A stretch of DNA of 50,130 nt from JBBPYR01 sp038199755. Its GTDB lineage: Bacteria; Chloroflexota; Ktedonobacteria; Ktedonobacterales; Ktedonobacteraceae. The DNA is taken from NCBI GenBank assembly GCA_038199755.1, contig JBBPYR010000184.1, positions 1-50,130 on the forward strand. Direction: 5' to 3'. The notes below the pieces were generated by a model. It had not been told where the DNA came from. It did no database searches and was given only the letters and a program-made list of their open reading frames with translations. Below, in pieces: positions 18,601 through 25,871 of the stretch; position 1 is the stretch's first letter; the number at the start of each line of letters is the position of its first letter. Both the position numbers and the translations under genes were made by a program.

Positions 18601-20528
18601 ACCGAACCACTCAAGGGGGCGGTGCGTTACAGAGTGCTGGAATTACTGGCACGGCACCAGCGTATCTGATGGTGGGGCATACTGGTAACACCTATACGGC
18701 CTATACCTCTAGTGATGGGAACACCTGGACGCCTCTCGCTGGCTCAAGCGTTACCATGGCACTGAGCGGCCCGCTTATGGCAGGCCTCGCTGTGTCTTCC
18801 CATGACGGATCACAGGTGGGGTCGACTACCTTCGATAGCGTGAATGTGAGTACTACACTATCATGTCCCGCTGGTTGGAGTTGTGGTGATATCGGTAATC
18901 CCGTACCGGCAGGAAATCAGGCCCTCAATAGTGGAGTGTGGACAATCCAGGCGGGCGGAGCTGATATCTTTGGGACGGCAGATCAGTTCCACTTCGTGTG
19001 GCAGTCGCTGGCGGCTGACGGAAGTGTTAGTTCGCATGTTGCCTCACAGACCACTTCGAGTTCCTGGGCGAAAGCGGGCGTGATGCTACGGCAGACGACT
19101 GACCCTGGCTCGGCCTACTACGCGGTCTTTGTGTCACCCAGCAATGGTGTTGTGGTGCAATATCGTACTGTGCAAGGAGGCACAACGAAGCAAATCACCG
19201 GCTTTACGGGAAAGGCACCAACCTATCTCAAGGTGTCCCGCTCTGGAAGTACCTACTCGGCTTATTCCTCTAGTGATGGCGTGACCTGGACGCCATTAAC
19301 GGGATCGAATGCCTCATTCACAATGAGCGGGTCGATCCTGGCAGGATTAGTTGCGACCTCACACAACGTGAAAAGCCTGGGGACGATCACGTATGATAAC
19401 GTGAATATCAGCACATGTCCTACTGGCTGGAATTGCGGTGACATCGGCAATCCTATACCCACTGGTAGTCAATCGTTCAGTGGTGGGGTGTGGACGATCC
19501 AGGCAGGCGGAAATGATATTTGGGGAGTCACAGACCAGTTCCATTATGTTTCGCAGTCGTTGACAGGAGATGGAACTGTGAGTGCGCGCATCACCTCACA
19601 AACCAATTCAAGTGTCTGGGCGAAAGCGGGAGTGATGTTGCGGCAGAGTACCGACCCAGGTTCACCATATTACGCGGCTCTGATGACGCCCGGCAATGGC
19701 ATCGTGGTGCAGTACCGAACTACTCAGGGCGGCAATGCGTCACAGAATGTTGGGATAGCTGGAACGGTACCAACCTACTTGCAGGTGGGACGTTCCGGTA
19801 ACACCTATACGGCCTACACCTCTACTGATGGGAACACCTGGACAGCGGTGGCAGGATCAAGCATCACGTACCCAATGAGTAGTTCAATTTTGGTCGGTCT
19901 GGCTGCTACCTCCCATAACTCGGGTGCTGCGAGTACAGTTACTTTTGACAGCGTGAACGTGAGTACCACGCTGGCATGTCCCACTGGCTGGAATTGTGCA
20001 GATATCGGCAATCCCTTACCGGCAGGAAGTCAGGTTCTCAATAGTGGAGTGTGGACAATCCAGGCGGGCGGAACTGATATCTTTGGGACGACAGATCAGT
20101 TCCACTTCGTGTGGCAGCCATTGGCGGCTGATGGGGGCATAAGCGCGCATGTTGCGTCACAAACCACAACGAGTTCCTGGGCGAAGGCGGGCGTGATGCT
20201 ACGGCAGACGATTGATCCTGGCTCGGCCTACTACGCAGTCTTTGTGACACCCGGCAATGGTGTTGTGGTGCAATATCGTACTACGCAAGGAGGCACAACG
20301 AAGCAAATCGCAGGCTTTACGGGAACGGTACCAGCCTATCTCAAGGTGTCTCGCTCGGGAAGCACTTATACTGCTTACACCTCCAGCGATGGCGTGACCT
20401 GGACGCCATTGACGGGATCGAGTGTCACCTTGACGATGAACGGGTCGATCCTGGCAGGGCTAGCGGCCACCTCACACAACGTGAAAAGCCTGGGGACGAT
20501 CACGTATGATAAAGTCACTGTGCCATAA
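15675..20528 (+). CDS. Exported PQQ-like beta-propeller protein with six concanavalin-like repeats
   Basis: A 1617-residue protein with an N-terminal membrane helix (residues about 25-45) and then a beta-propeller of the PQQ-repeat type (about 50-475; repeated forms such as VVYVGGGDSNWYALDAATG and GSVSALNPDNG). The rest is six tandem beta-sandwich repeats of about 185-198 residues beginning near 484, 683, 877, 1064, 1248 and 1435, each opening with a CP.GW.C.DIGNP motif and containing DQFHFVWQ, WAKAGVMLRQ, VVQYRT and AYTSSDG. The repeats resemble DUF1349/concanavalin A-like carbohydrate-binding modules. The repeated Cys pair near each N-terminus is likely a disulfide outside the cell. The last four repeats arose by a recent duplication. 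Function is probably adhesion to or organisation of surface polysaccharide; no enzymatic site is evident. Confidence 0.88.
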   Translation: MVPILEQIIKQKNGEAPRPQWYWSRLLTLLLIVIALLGGVSAVVIHQLRPVKASVSAGDWPAFLHDPQRTAASGDTTISTANAAQLGLKWAFKTGAAIAATPTVVGNTVYVGSWDGYEYALNATTGALVWKTFLGQTTAPCYPQLAGVSSAADVENGVVYVGGGDSNWYALDAATGSILWNVFIGDNTKGWYNWASPLIYNGYAYVGTSSVGDCPLVPGQLLQVNLSTHQVVNTFNAVPTGQVGGGIWTTPSVDTATNTIFVTTGTRNQDTQTLSEAIIALDANTLTIKSSWSIPNSQQTVDSDFGNTPILFTDSKGNPLVGAINKNGFAYAWNRNNLAAGPVWSQTVTLPGTCPQCGDGSVSSEAFANGTLFLAGGSTVINGVGYRGSVSALNPDNGNFLWRHVDTGPVIPGLAYSNGLIFAGAGPTLEVLDAASGTRLYSYTTGGYLYAAPSVAYGQIYTGGLDSNVYALGLTTQTTPPADPNCPSSWTCQDIGSPAPAGTETASGASWSVQAGGVGVSGTNDQFRMISQAVSGDSQVSVQVVSQQLTTGSAQAGLIVRQSNDPSSPYYATFLEPNNKLVVQYRTAFGGTTTTVTRTNTPPPLYLEIQRFGDQFQTATSSSGTGTSYTLVPNSTATVSMPYAVQEGVAVASGTQGTTNTASLNAVTLGTPTTPASPAPSPSPCPSGWSCQDVGNPAVVGDQSLSTGTWTLKGAGQSINNYRDQFHFVWQSLAANGSLSAHISTQTNTNASAQAGVMLRQSTDAASVYYGAFVTPGNGIVVQYRSVQGLKTNVFSGTSGVAPVYLMVTRSGTNYCTYTSSDGTNWSVIIGSCATVSLSGSVLAGLAVSSNNTGSLSTVTFDTVNLSTTVLPPPNVCTGAWNCADVGYPSLTGNQYLIGSTWTVQGSGNDIWGTYDQFRYVWQSLTGDGIVSAHISAQSNTNAWAKAGVMLRLTTDPGSPYYAALVTPGNGIVVQYRTTQGGGALQSAGITGTAPAYLMVGHTGNTYTAYTSSDGNTWTPLAGSSVTMALSGPLMAGLAVSSHDGSQVGSTTFDSVNVSTTLSCPAGWSCGDIGNPVPAGNQALNSGVWTIQAGGADIFGTADQFHFVWQSLAADGSVSSHVASQTTSSSWAKAGVMLRQTTDPGSAYYAVFVSPSNGVVVQYRTVQGGTTKQITGFTGKAPTYLKVSRSGSTYSAYSSSDGVTWTPLTGSNASFTMSGSILAGLVATSHNVKSLGTITYDNVNISTCPTGWNCGDIGNPIPTGSQSFSGGVWTIQAGGNDIWGVTDQFHYVSQSLTGDGTVSARITSQTNSSVWAKAGVMLRQSTDPGSPYYAALMTPGNGIVVQYRTTQGGNASQNVGIAGTVPTYLQVGRSGNTYTAYTSTDGNTWTAVAGSSITYPMSSSILVGLAATSHNSGAASTVTFDSVNVSTTLACPTGWNCADIGNPLPAGSQVLNSGVWTIQAGGTDIFGTTDQFHFVWQPLAADGGISAHVASQTTTSSWAKAGVMLRQTIDPGSAYYAVFVTPGNGVVVQYRTTQGGTTKQIAGFTGTVPAYLKVSRSGSTYTAYTSSDGVTWTPLTGSSVTLTMNGSILAGLAATSHNVKSLGTITYDKVTVP
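18303..20528 (+). repeat. Duplicated 1113-bp two-repeat unit inside the exoprotein gene
   Basis: Positions 18303-19415 (repeats 3 and 4) match 19416-20528 (repeats 5 and 6) at a constant offset of exactly 1113 bp (371 codons). The DNA of repeat 4 and repeat 6 is nearly identical over long stretches, e.g. around 18928 and 20041, while neighbouring repeats within a unit are much more diverged. This alternating similarity shows that a pair of domains, not a single one, was duplicated in frame. Confidence 0.85.
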
Positions 20529-20596
20529 AAGTATGGTTGAGGTAGGTAGGGATATCACCAAATTGATTGTATAGTGGGGCGAAAGCTCTACATAAT

Positions 20597-20629
20597 AATG
20601 AGGCTGACGCGGCTCGTGTCAGCCTCATT
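20597..20629 (+). terminator. Hairpin after the six-repeat exoprotein gene
   Basis: A perfect 12-bp stem (AATGAGGCTGAC with its complement) and a nine-base loop starts 68 bp after the stop codon. There is no strong T-run after it, so it is a possible rather than certain terminator. The remaining gap up to 20773 shows nothing else; the short frame at 20574-20762 is not convincing. Confidence 0.5.
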
Positions 20630-20773
20630 CCCTGATAGGTTGCTTCTAGATGTGTCGTTTGGGGGCGAAAATTTTGGGTTGGAAGCGTTCATGCTGGTAA
20701 CGGCCCAATGCTTTCACCATAGGAGTAGATCAGGTAGAAAGGGATTTTTCCTGATCGTTTAAAGAGGCTTTTT

Positions 20774-21895
20774 ATGAATAATCAAAAGTGGTGGCTGTTT
20801 ACAATGGAAAATGGGAAATCATATAGAGGAAAAAGTAATCGGTTGCTCAGCATACTGATGCTTGTCTTTATTGTGGGTCTGGCAGCTGGATGTTCTACTA
20901 TTTCACCGCCGCCAGTGGTTCATCCTACGCTAACTCAAGTGGTAAACACAAGCTTCGTCACGCTAGCGGGACAAAGTTTTATGTATAACAATAGTCGAAT
21001 ACTGCCTTATGGTGCGACGATGTATCCCTATTGGCAGTATAATGGAAAAATATATAGAGGTAGAGGTTGGGCTAATGCGGCTTTTACACAGTATATTGAT
21101 CAGATAATTGGCTTGGCGCAGCAGGCGCATTTGAATACCCTGCGTGTTACTAACTATTTTGATGGTGTTCCCTATGGCGATTGGTATAATGCAACGGTTT
21201 GGTCAAATATGGACTATCTGTTTCAGCAAGCAATCAGCCATAACATGTTTGTTGTGCTCGACCTTTCTTCATTCCGCGATAAAACCCTGAAGCAGGGAAT
21301 GTATCCCTATAATCCTTCCTTATATACGGCTGCATTCTCCTGGGTGGCAAGGCGTTATGCGCATAATCCAGCACTCCTGAACTATGCGATTGCTGGCGAG
21401 GTAAAATGTCCGACGAGCAGTGATAGTCTTCGGCCAACAAGCATGGACGCATTAACGAATTATTATCGTGTGCTCTCTGACACCTTATACGCGGCAGATC
21501 CTCATCATCTCATTTCTTCAGGGGGACTTTCTTACTTGAACGAGGCAAATTGTGGTATTGATTGGCAGACTATTTTCTCGCTACCGCATATCAATATGAC
21601 GGCGATTCATGTATACTCCACCGAAGATCGCACGGTCACTATGCCGCTCATTATGCGCTGGGCTGACAGCAATCAAAAGCCATTTACGATTGAAGAATTT
21701 GGTTTTCGCCAAAGTGATGGCGATATGACCCGCGCCTCAGAGTTTCAAAATGTCTATAGCTTGGCAAAACAATATAATGCCGCTGCGATTATATTCTGGA
21801 ATTTAGGGCCTGAAGTGGGTACTACGAGCTATGAAGTGGGTCCTGGTACCCCTAATACGTGGAATACTATTATGCAGAATACGCCGTCTTCATAA
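20774..21895 (+). CDS. Lipoprotein with GH5-like TIM-barrel hydrolase domain
   Basis: A 373-residue protein with a lipoprotein signal peptide: hydrophobic stretch SILMLVFIVGLAAGC ending in a lipobox-like LAAGC (Cys near residue 36), so it is anchored on the outer face of the membrane. The mature part is a TIM barrel of clan GH-A: NTLRVTNYFDG, the proposed acid/base Glu in YAIAGEVKC, HVYSTEDRT, the proposed nucleophile Glu in FTIEEFGFR and the closing IFWNLGP. The arrangement resembles GH5 or mannanase-like enzymes, but the usual Asn before the first Glu is replaced by Gly, so specificity or even activity is uncertain. Start ATG has AGAGGC upstream. It ends before a strong hairpin facing a convergent gene. 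Confidence 0.8.
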   Translation: MNNQKWWLFTMENGKSYRGKSNRLLSILMLVFIVGLAAGCSTISPPPVVHPTLTQVVNTSFVTLAGQSFMYNNSRILPYGATMYPYWQYNGKIYRGRGWANAAFTQYIDQIIGLAQQAHLNTLRVTNYFDGVPYGDWYNATVWSNMDYLFQQAISHNMFVVLDLSSFRDKTLKQGMYPYNPSLYTAAFSWVARRYAHNPALLNYAIAGEVKCPTSSDSLRPTSMDALTNYYRVLSDTLYAADPHHLISSGGLSYLNEANCGIDWQTIFSLPHINMTAIHVYSTEDRTVTMPLIMRWADSNQKPFTIEEFGFRQSDGDMTRASEFQNVYSLAKQYNAAAIIFWNLGPEVGTTSYEVGPGTPNTWNTIMQNTPSS

Positions 21896-21957
21896 TTGCG
21901 AGACAGTAGAGCAGCGGGATAAACACGGGGTAGAAGCAATTCACTTGCACGGTAAGC

Positions 21958-22000
21958 GAGTGCCGCCCCCTCGAAGCAATGCTTTGAGGGGGCGGCACTC
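21958..22000. terminator. Bidirectional terminator hairpin between convergent genes
   Basis: A 15-bp GC-rich perfect stem (GAGTGCCGCCCCCTC and its complement) is topped by a second small stem AAGC-AAT-GCTT after a one-base mismatch. It lies midway between the stops of the lipoprotein gene (21895) and the convergent exported-protein gene (22039), 38 bp from the latter and 62 bp from the former. Confidence 0.75.
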
Positions 22001-22038
22001 TCTGTATAGGTTCGGAAGGATGCTCAAGCAGAGCAGGA

Positions 22039-23553
22039 CTATGGTGTGCTAACCGTGTCAAAGGTGGTCGTGTTGAGTTTCGTTGCGGTATGTGATGTTA
22101 CTGCCAGTCCACTCAACCAGGTTCCAGTCACGTTGATGCTCGTGCTCGATCCTGAGATAGGCGTCCAGTTGATGCCATCGCTCGACGTATAGGCTGTGTA
22201 GGAGGTATCGCTGCGCATCACCTGGAGATAGGTTGGCACCGTTCCCGCAGTGCCTGTGATTTGCTTGGCTGTCCCTCCTTGTACAGTACGGTATTGCACG
22301 ACGATGCCCTTGCCGGGTGTCGCATAGGCGGCATAAAAGGGTGCGCCTGGATCAGTGCTTTGTCGTAGCATCACCCCTGATTTGGCAAGACTATTGGTGT
22401 TGCTTTGTGTCAAGACATGCGCGCGAATGCCGCCATCGGAAGGTAAGGACTGCCAGACAAAGTGGAATTGATCCGGGACTGTGCCAATATCTGTCCCGGC
22501 ACCAGTTATTGTCCAGGTGCCATTATTCAATGAGTCACTACCAGCCAAGGCTGGGTTGCCGATGTCCGCACCACTCCAGGGGTTTGTGGTGTTATTCGTC
22601 CAGAGAACGCTGGTCTGGTTCGATAGAATGGGACCAACTGTATACGCTGTTGGGACAGAGGCGACGATGATGTCTGTGCCGGGAGCAGTATCAGTATAGG
22701 TAAAGGAGGCGTGTCCTGCTTGGTCGGTGACAACACTACTGGTTGTGCCCACATTGGGTCCACTTGTTACTTTAAATGTCAGATTCGCATTAGCCAGACC
22801 TACACCGCCGCCATCGAGGAGTGTGGCGTTCTCGGTGATTTGTTGACCAACTGTGAGCGTTGATGTGGCAGGCTGAAGTGTGAGCGTAGCTAGCTTTGTG
22901 CCAGTCGTACCAATGTGCCGCCACTGAATGGCTTCATTCTGTTGAACAGAACAAGATTCTGTGTCGATACCATTTGTGTCGAGCACATGCGTGCTGTCCA
23001 CCAATGTAGTTGGGACACCACCTACGGTGATTGTAACCGTGGGGGCCACATTTATGGGGGTGCAATTTCCCATGGGAGCACCGCTTGTATCAAAATTGTT
23101 GTGGGTTGGGTTATTACCTGGAGGATTTCCTGCCAGGATGACACTCTTGCCCGCTGGTACGGTGAAAGAGCCCCAGAGATTAAATATCTTGCCACCAGAG
23201 ATCGAAGAATGGTCATCGACCGAGACACTATTAACCGTGATATCGCTCGCTCCACTATTGTCGAGACGGATGGCACCGCCATCATAACAGTGTGGTAGCG
23301 AGCCGCAAGGGCTAGAGCCATAAACAGGATTCCCTAAAAAAGTGATGTTTGGAGAGCCGGACCAAGGAACCGGAAAAGCTGCCGGACTCAGGCTGCTTTG
23401 ATGCTTGTCTTCGGCGTAACCAACAGATACAGATAGGTTGCTAAGCCCACTTGCCGCATGGCCAGGAGTCAGCGTTCTCGTGATGGTGATAGTCACAAGT
23501 ATTACCATACCAATCAAAATCATCACGAGGGTACGTATGAGAGAGCGAGGCAT
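22039..23553 (-). CDS. Exported protein with Ig-like domain and one concanavalin-like repeat
   Basis: A 504-residue secreted protein. Residues 8-34 are a signal or anchor (TLVMILIGMVILVTITITRTL), written in part, followed by a beta-rich segment with choice-of-anchor-like look (residues 40-215). Residues about 220-320 are an invasin-type Ig-like domain (LTVGQQITENATLLDGGG, then VTDQAGHASFTYTD). The final 180 residues are one copy of the DQFHFVWQ / MLRQSTDPGAP / YTSSDGINW repeat found six times in the 15675-20528 gene and twice in the sugar dehydrogenase. No catalytic residues are recognisable. GTGGAGAAC upstream of the ATG supports the start. The gene closes the surface-protein island and reads opposite to it. 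Confidence 0.82.
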   Translation of the reverse strand: MPRSLIRTLVMILIGMVILVTITITRTLTPGHAASGLSNLSVSVGYAEDKHQSSLSPAAFPVPWSGSPNITFLGNPVYGSSPCGSLPHCYDGGAIRLDNSGASDITVNSVSVDDHSSISGGKIFNLWGSFTVPAGKSVILAGNPPGNNPTHNNFDTSGAPMGNCTPINVAPTVTITVGGVPTTLVDSTHVLDTNGIDTESCSVQQNEAIQWRHIGTTGTKLATLTLQPATSTLTVGQQITENATLLDGGGVGLANANLTFKVTSGPNVGTTSSVVTDQAGHASFTYTDTAPGTDIIVASVPTAYTVGPILSNQTSVLWTNNTTNPWSGADIGNPALAGSDSLNNGTWTITGAGTDIGTVPDQFHFVWQSLPSDGGIRAHVLTQSNTNSLAKSGVMLRQSTDPGAPFYAAYATPGKGIVVQYRTVQGGTAKQITGTAGTVPTYLQVMRSDTSYTAYTSSDGINWTPISGSSTSINVTGTWLSGLAVTSHTATKLNTTTFDTVSTP

Positions 23554-23826
23554 AAGTAGTTCTCCACTTCATTAATAAGAGTATCTCCCTACATATGGAG
23601 GTTTATAAGTTTGTATATATCTATTAGGGAGATCATATAGAAAGACTCCTCAAGAGTACATGTGGAGGAGGGGAATTACAATAGCGAAGAGGCGATATTC
23701 TGGTTGAGATGTAGTTGTGATTTTATGATGTGAGTTAGAGAATTAATTGTTGTATAAAACGGTTTCATTCTCGGGGGAAAACCAACTGCTAGCCTCTGTG
23801 GGTGCTGATTTCTTTTTCACGAGCAT
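23554..23826. other. Intergenic region upstream of the exported-protein gene
   Basis: No complete gene. An inverted repeat ATCTCCCT/AGGGAGAT spans about 23582-23632, upstream of the minus-strand gene start. A 31-codon plus-strand frame from 23748 to 23842, including ENQLLASVGADFFFTSIGE, reads into the left inverted repeat of the next feature and has protein-like composition. It may be the tail of a lost gene or transposase, but this is weak. Confidence 0.35.
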
Positions 23827-23849
23827 AGGGGAAAGTCCTTGACAAAAAT

Positions 23850-24548
23850 TACTCACCTCGCACTATCAGCATTCCGACTTGATGGTTCTGCTGGCACGGA
23901 CGACACCACTAGATCAAGTCCAGCGCAAAACAGATGGTGTCAGCCTCTTCCTGGTTGATACGCGCATGGCAGGTGACACGATCAATGCCGTGCCTATCGC
24001 AACCATGATTAATCATGAGACCAACCAACTTTTCATCACTGCCCTTGAGGTTCCGCAAAATGCCCTCATTGGTGAGGAAGGGAAGGGGTTTTCCTATCTT
24101 CTTGACGGGCTTAATGCCGAGCGCATCTTGATAGCAAGCGAGTGCATTGGCGATGGGCGCTGGTTCATAGAACAGGCGACAAACTATGCAAAAGAGCGTA
24201 ACGTCTTCGGTCGCCCGATCGGCAAAAACTAGGGGTGCAGTTTCCAATTGCGAAGGCGCACATGAGTATTGAGGCTGCGCATCTGGTTCGCCTCAACGCA
24301 GTCGCACGCTTCGATGCCAGTCTTCCTTGTGGAGCAGAAGCGAACATGGCAAAATATCTGGCCTCAGAAGCCTCGTGGAAGCTGGAGACGTAGGGATGTC
24401 CACCTTGGGTGGCTATGGATTGGCGAGCGAGTATCATGTTGAGCGTAAATGGCGTGAAACCCGCCTATATAGGACTGCTCCCATCACCAACAATCTTGTC
24501 TTGAGTTATGTTGCCGAACATGTGCTCCGACTGCCGAGGTCATACTGA
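23850..24548 (+). pseudogene. Acyl-CoA dehydrogenase remnant
   Basis: The DNA encodes recognisable middle and C-terminal parts of an acyl-CoA dehydrogenase in broken pieces. A first frame to 24232 runs from SHYQHSDLMVLLARTTP through NVFGRPIGKN and ends in a stop (TAG) where the family continues with GVQFPIAKAHM. That continuation is read through to about 24392 (PCGAEANMAKYLASEASWK). A frameshift and stop follow, and the last frame gives STLGGYGLASEYHVERKWRE to the natural end PRSY at 24548. The N-terminal third, including the start, is absent; homology begins exactly at the left 23-bp inverted repeat. It is a dead gene with no function expected. Confidence 0.85.
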
Positions 24549-24589
24549 TGTTGCCACTGGAATTTTACGCCCTTATCTTGTTTGAGTCA

Positions 24590-24736
24590 TTAGTACGAGG
24601 AGCCGTTGTCGGTTCGGTAGAGGTCGATACGATAGGCGTAGCTCCCAGTAGGATATTGGGAGATGGCATCATATTCTTGGTAAATTGGCGGTTGTGCTAA
24701 AAATACGTATCTTTCATTAAAAGGTATGTATTTTTG
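24590..24736 (-). pseudogene. Tail of an unidentified gene
   Basis: On the minus strand, 48 codons without a start (preceded by TGA at 24739-24737) read QKYIPFNERYVFLAQPP... to a terminal RIDLYRTDNGSSY and a TAA stop. Composition is that of a real protein C-terminus, with regular alternation of polar and aromatic residues, but I do not recognise the family. It lies inside the inverted-repeat-bounded region next to the acyl-CoA dehydrogenase remnant and is probably a truncated gene. Confidence 0.4.
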
Positions 24737-24800
24737 TCAATATAACAGAGTTATACACATCGCTAGGTATTTTTGTCAAGGACTTTCCCCTTAAAAAAGC

Positions 24801-24829
24801 TTGACAATTGGCTCATGATAGATTAGTAT
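24801..24829 (+). promoter_or_regulatory. Sigma-70-type promoter of the second ABC exporter operon
   Basis: TTGACA at 24801-24806, 17-nt spacer, TAGTAT at 24824-24829, about 65 bp before the ATPase start. It begins only 10 bp beyond the right inverted repeat of the preceding element. Confidence 0.6.
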
Positions 24830-24850
24830 TTCAGTATATACTGAAATACT
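24825..24850. promoter_or_regulatory. 26-bp perfect palindrome overlapping the -10 (candidate operator)
   Basis: The 26 bases centred between 24837 and 24838 are their own reverse complement; each half is AGTATTTCAGTAT or its complement. It covers the -10 box and the expected transcript start, so a dimeric repressor bound here would block initiation. The length and AT-rich core resemble GntR/YtrA- or PadR-type operators that control ABC-2 exporters, but no such regulator is encoded next to it. The ArsR-family gene later in the cluster is another candidate. Confidence 0.65.
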
Positions 24851-24893
24851 GTAATATTCTGAATCACTCTGTACATCTTGCTTGAGGTGTCTT

Positions 24894-25850
24894 ATGAATG
24901 CTATAGAAACGCATCAACTTTCGCGCTCGTTCGAGGGGCGCATCGCTGTCAATAATCTATCGCTGGCGATTCCAGAGGGCACGGTGTTTGGCTTTCTGGG
25001 GCCCAATGGCGCGGGCAAGACGACAACGGTGCGCATGCTGGCAGCGCTGATTGCTCCTAGTAGCGGTAGCGCAAGCGTGGCGGGCTATCAGGTGGGCACA
25101 GATGACAACGCGATTCGGCAGTCGGTGGGCATCCTCACCGAGACGCCTGGTCTGTATGAACGCTTGAGTGCGCTACAAAATCTTACCTTCTTCGCGCAAC
25201 TGTATAATCTTTCTGGGCAGCGTGCTCTGAGTCAGGCGGAGCACTACTTGCGTATGCTGGGCTTGTGGGAGCGGCGCAATGATCGCGTGGGTGGCTTCTC
25301 GAAGGGCATGCGGCAAAAACTGGCGATTGCACGTGCTTTGCTGCATGAGCCAAAGGTGGTGTTTCTGGATGAGCCAACCTCTGGCCTCGATCCAGAGGCG
25401 GCACGGACGGTGCGCGATTTCGTGAAGGAATTACGCTCCGAGGGCCATACCATCTTCCTAACCACGCACAATCTGCCAGAGGCTGACGAGTTGTGCGATA
25501 TGATCGGTGTGTTTCGCACCAGCCTGGTGCGTGTGGATACGCCGAGCAATCTGCGTTCTAGCTTGTTTGGCCGTGGCACACAGGTGCGGGTCGCTGGAGA
25601 TGCCCAGCAGTGGGCCGAGATTGTGCGTACTCTTTCCTTTGTGAAGCAGGTGAATGCGCAGGAGAGTATATTAGCGGTTACGCTGGATAATCCTGATGAG
25701 CAAAACCCCCTGCTGGTGCAAACGTTGGTGCAGGCGGGCGCACACATTCGCGCAGTTGAGCCAATTATGCATTCGTTGGAAGATGTCTATATGGAATTGC
25801 TTGAGAATGAGCACGACGAACAGCCACAACCTGTTGCCGCTCAGCACTAA
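24894..25850 (+). CDS. ABC transporter ATP-binding protein
   Basis: A 318-residue ATPase: Walker A GPNGAGKTTT, signature FSKGMRQKLA, Walker B VVFLDEPTSGLDPEA, switch His in TTHNLPEAD, and a C-terminal extension typical of NatA/DrrA-like exporters. The ATG at 24894 is preferred to a TTG at 24882 because TGAGGTG is spaced correctly before it. First gene of an operon with its permease 21 bp downstream. It is a paralogue of the ATPase at 1560-2585 in domain layout. Confidence 0.92.
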   Translation: MNAIETHQLSRSFEGRIAVNNLSLAIPEGTVFGFLGPNGAGKTTTVRMLAALIAPSSGSASVAGYQVGTDDNAIRQSVGILTETPGLYERLSALQNLTFFAQLYNLSGQRALSQAEHYLRMLGLWERRNDRVGGFSKGMRQKLAIARALLHEPKVVFLDEPTSGLDPEAARTVRDFVKELRSEGHTIFLTTHNLPEADELCDMIGVFRTSLVRVDTPSNLRSSLFGRGTQVRVAGDAQQWAEIVRTLSFVKQVNAQESILAVTLDNPDEQNPLLVQTLVQAGAHIRAVEPIMHSLEDVYMELLENEHDEQPQPVAAQH

Positions 25851-25871
25851 CACTATAAAGGACACTATGCT

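Larger units (their letters stand above)
23827..24791. mobile_element. Region bounded by perfect 23-bp inverted repeats, carrying gene remnants
   Basis: Positions 23827-23849 (starting AGGGGAAAGTCCTTGAC and ending AAAAAT) are the exact reverse complement of 24769-24791. Additional partial copies of the inner part (AGGTATGTATTTTTGTCAA at 24722) sit near the right end. The 965-bp interval contains an acyl-CoA dehydrogenase pseudogene starting right at the left repeat and the tail of another gene on the opposite strand, but no transposase. No target duplication is visible outside the repeats. It may be a non-autonomous element with captured host DNA, or the ends of two oppositely oriented insertion sequences left after deletions. 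Confidence 0.5.

Noticed and set aside
17127..20528. Possible CRISPR-like repeat array
   Set aside because: The repeats are about 185 codons long, diverged and coding; no short regularly spaced direct repeats with unique spacers are present anywhere in the window.
23820..24800. Target-site duplication around the 23-bp inverted repeats
   Set aside because: The bases outside the two ends (GCAT on the left, TAAA on the right) do not match; a TA duplication would need a one-base shift on one side only.
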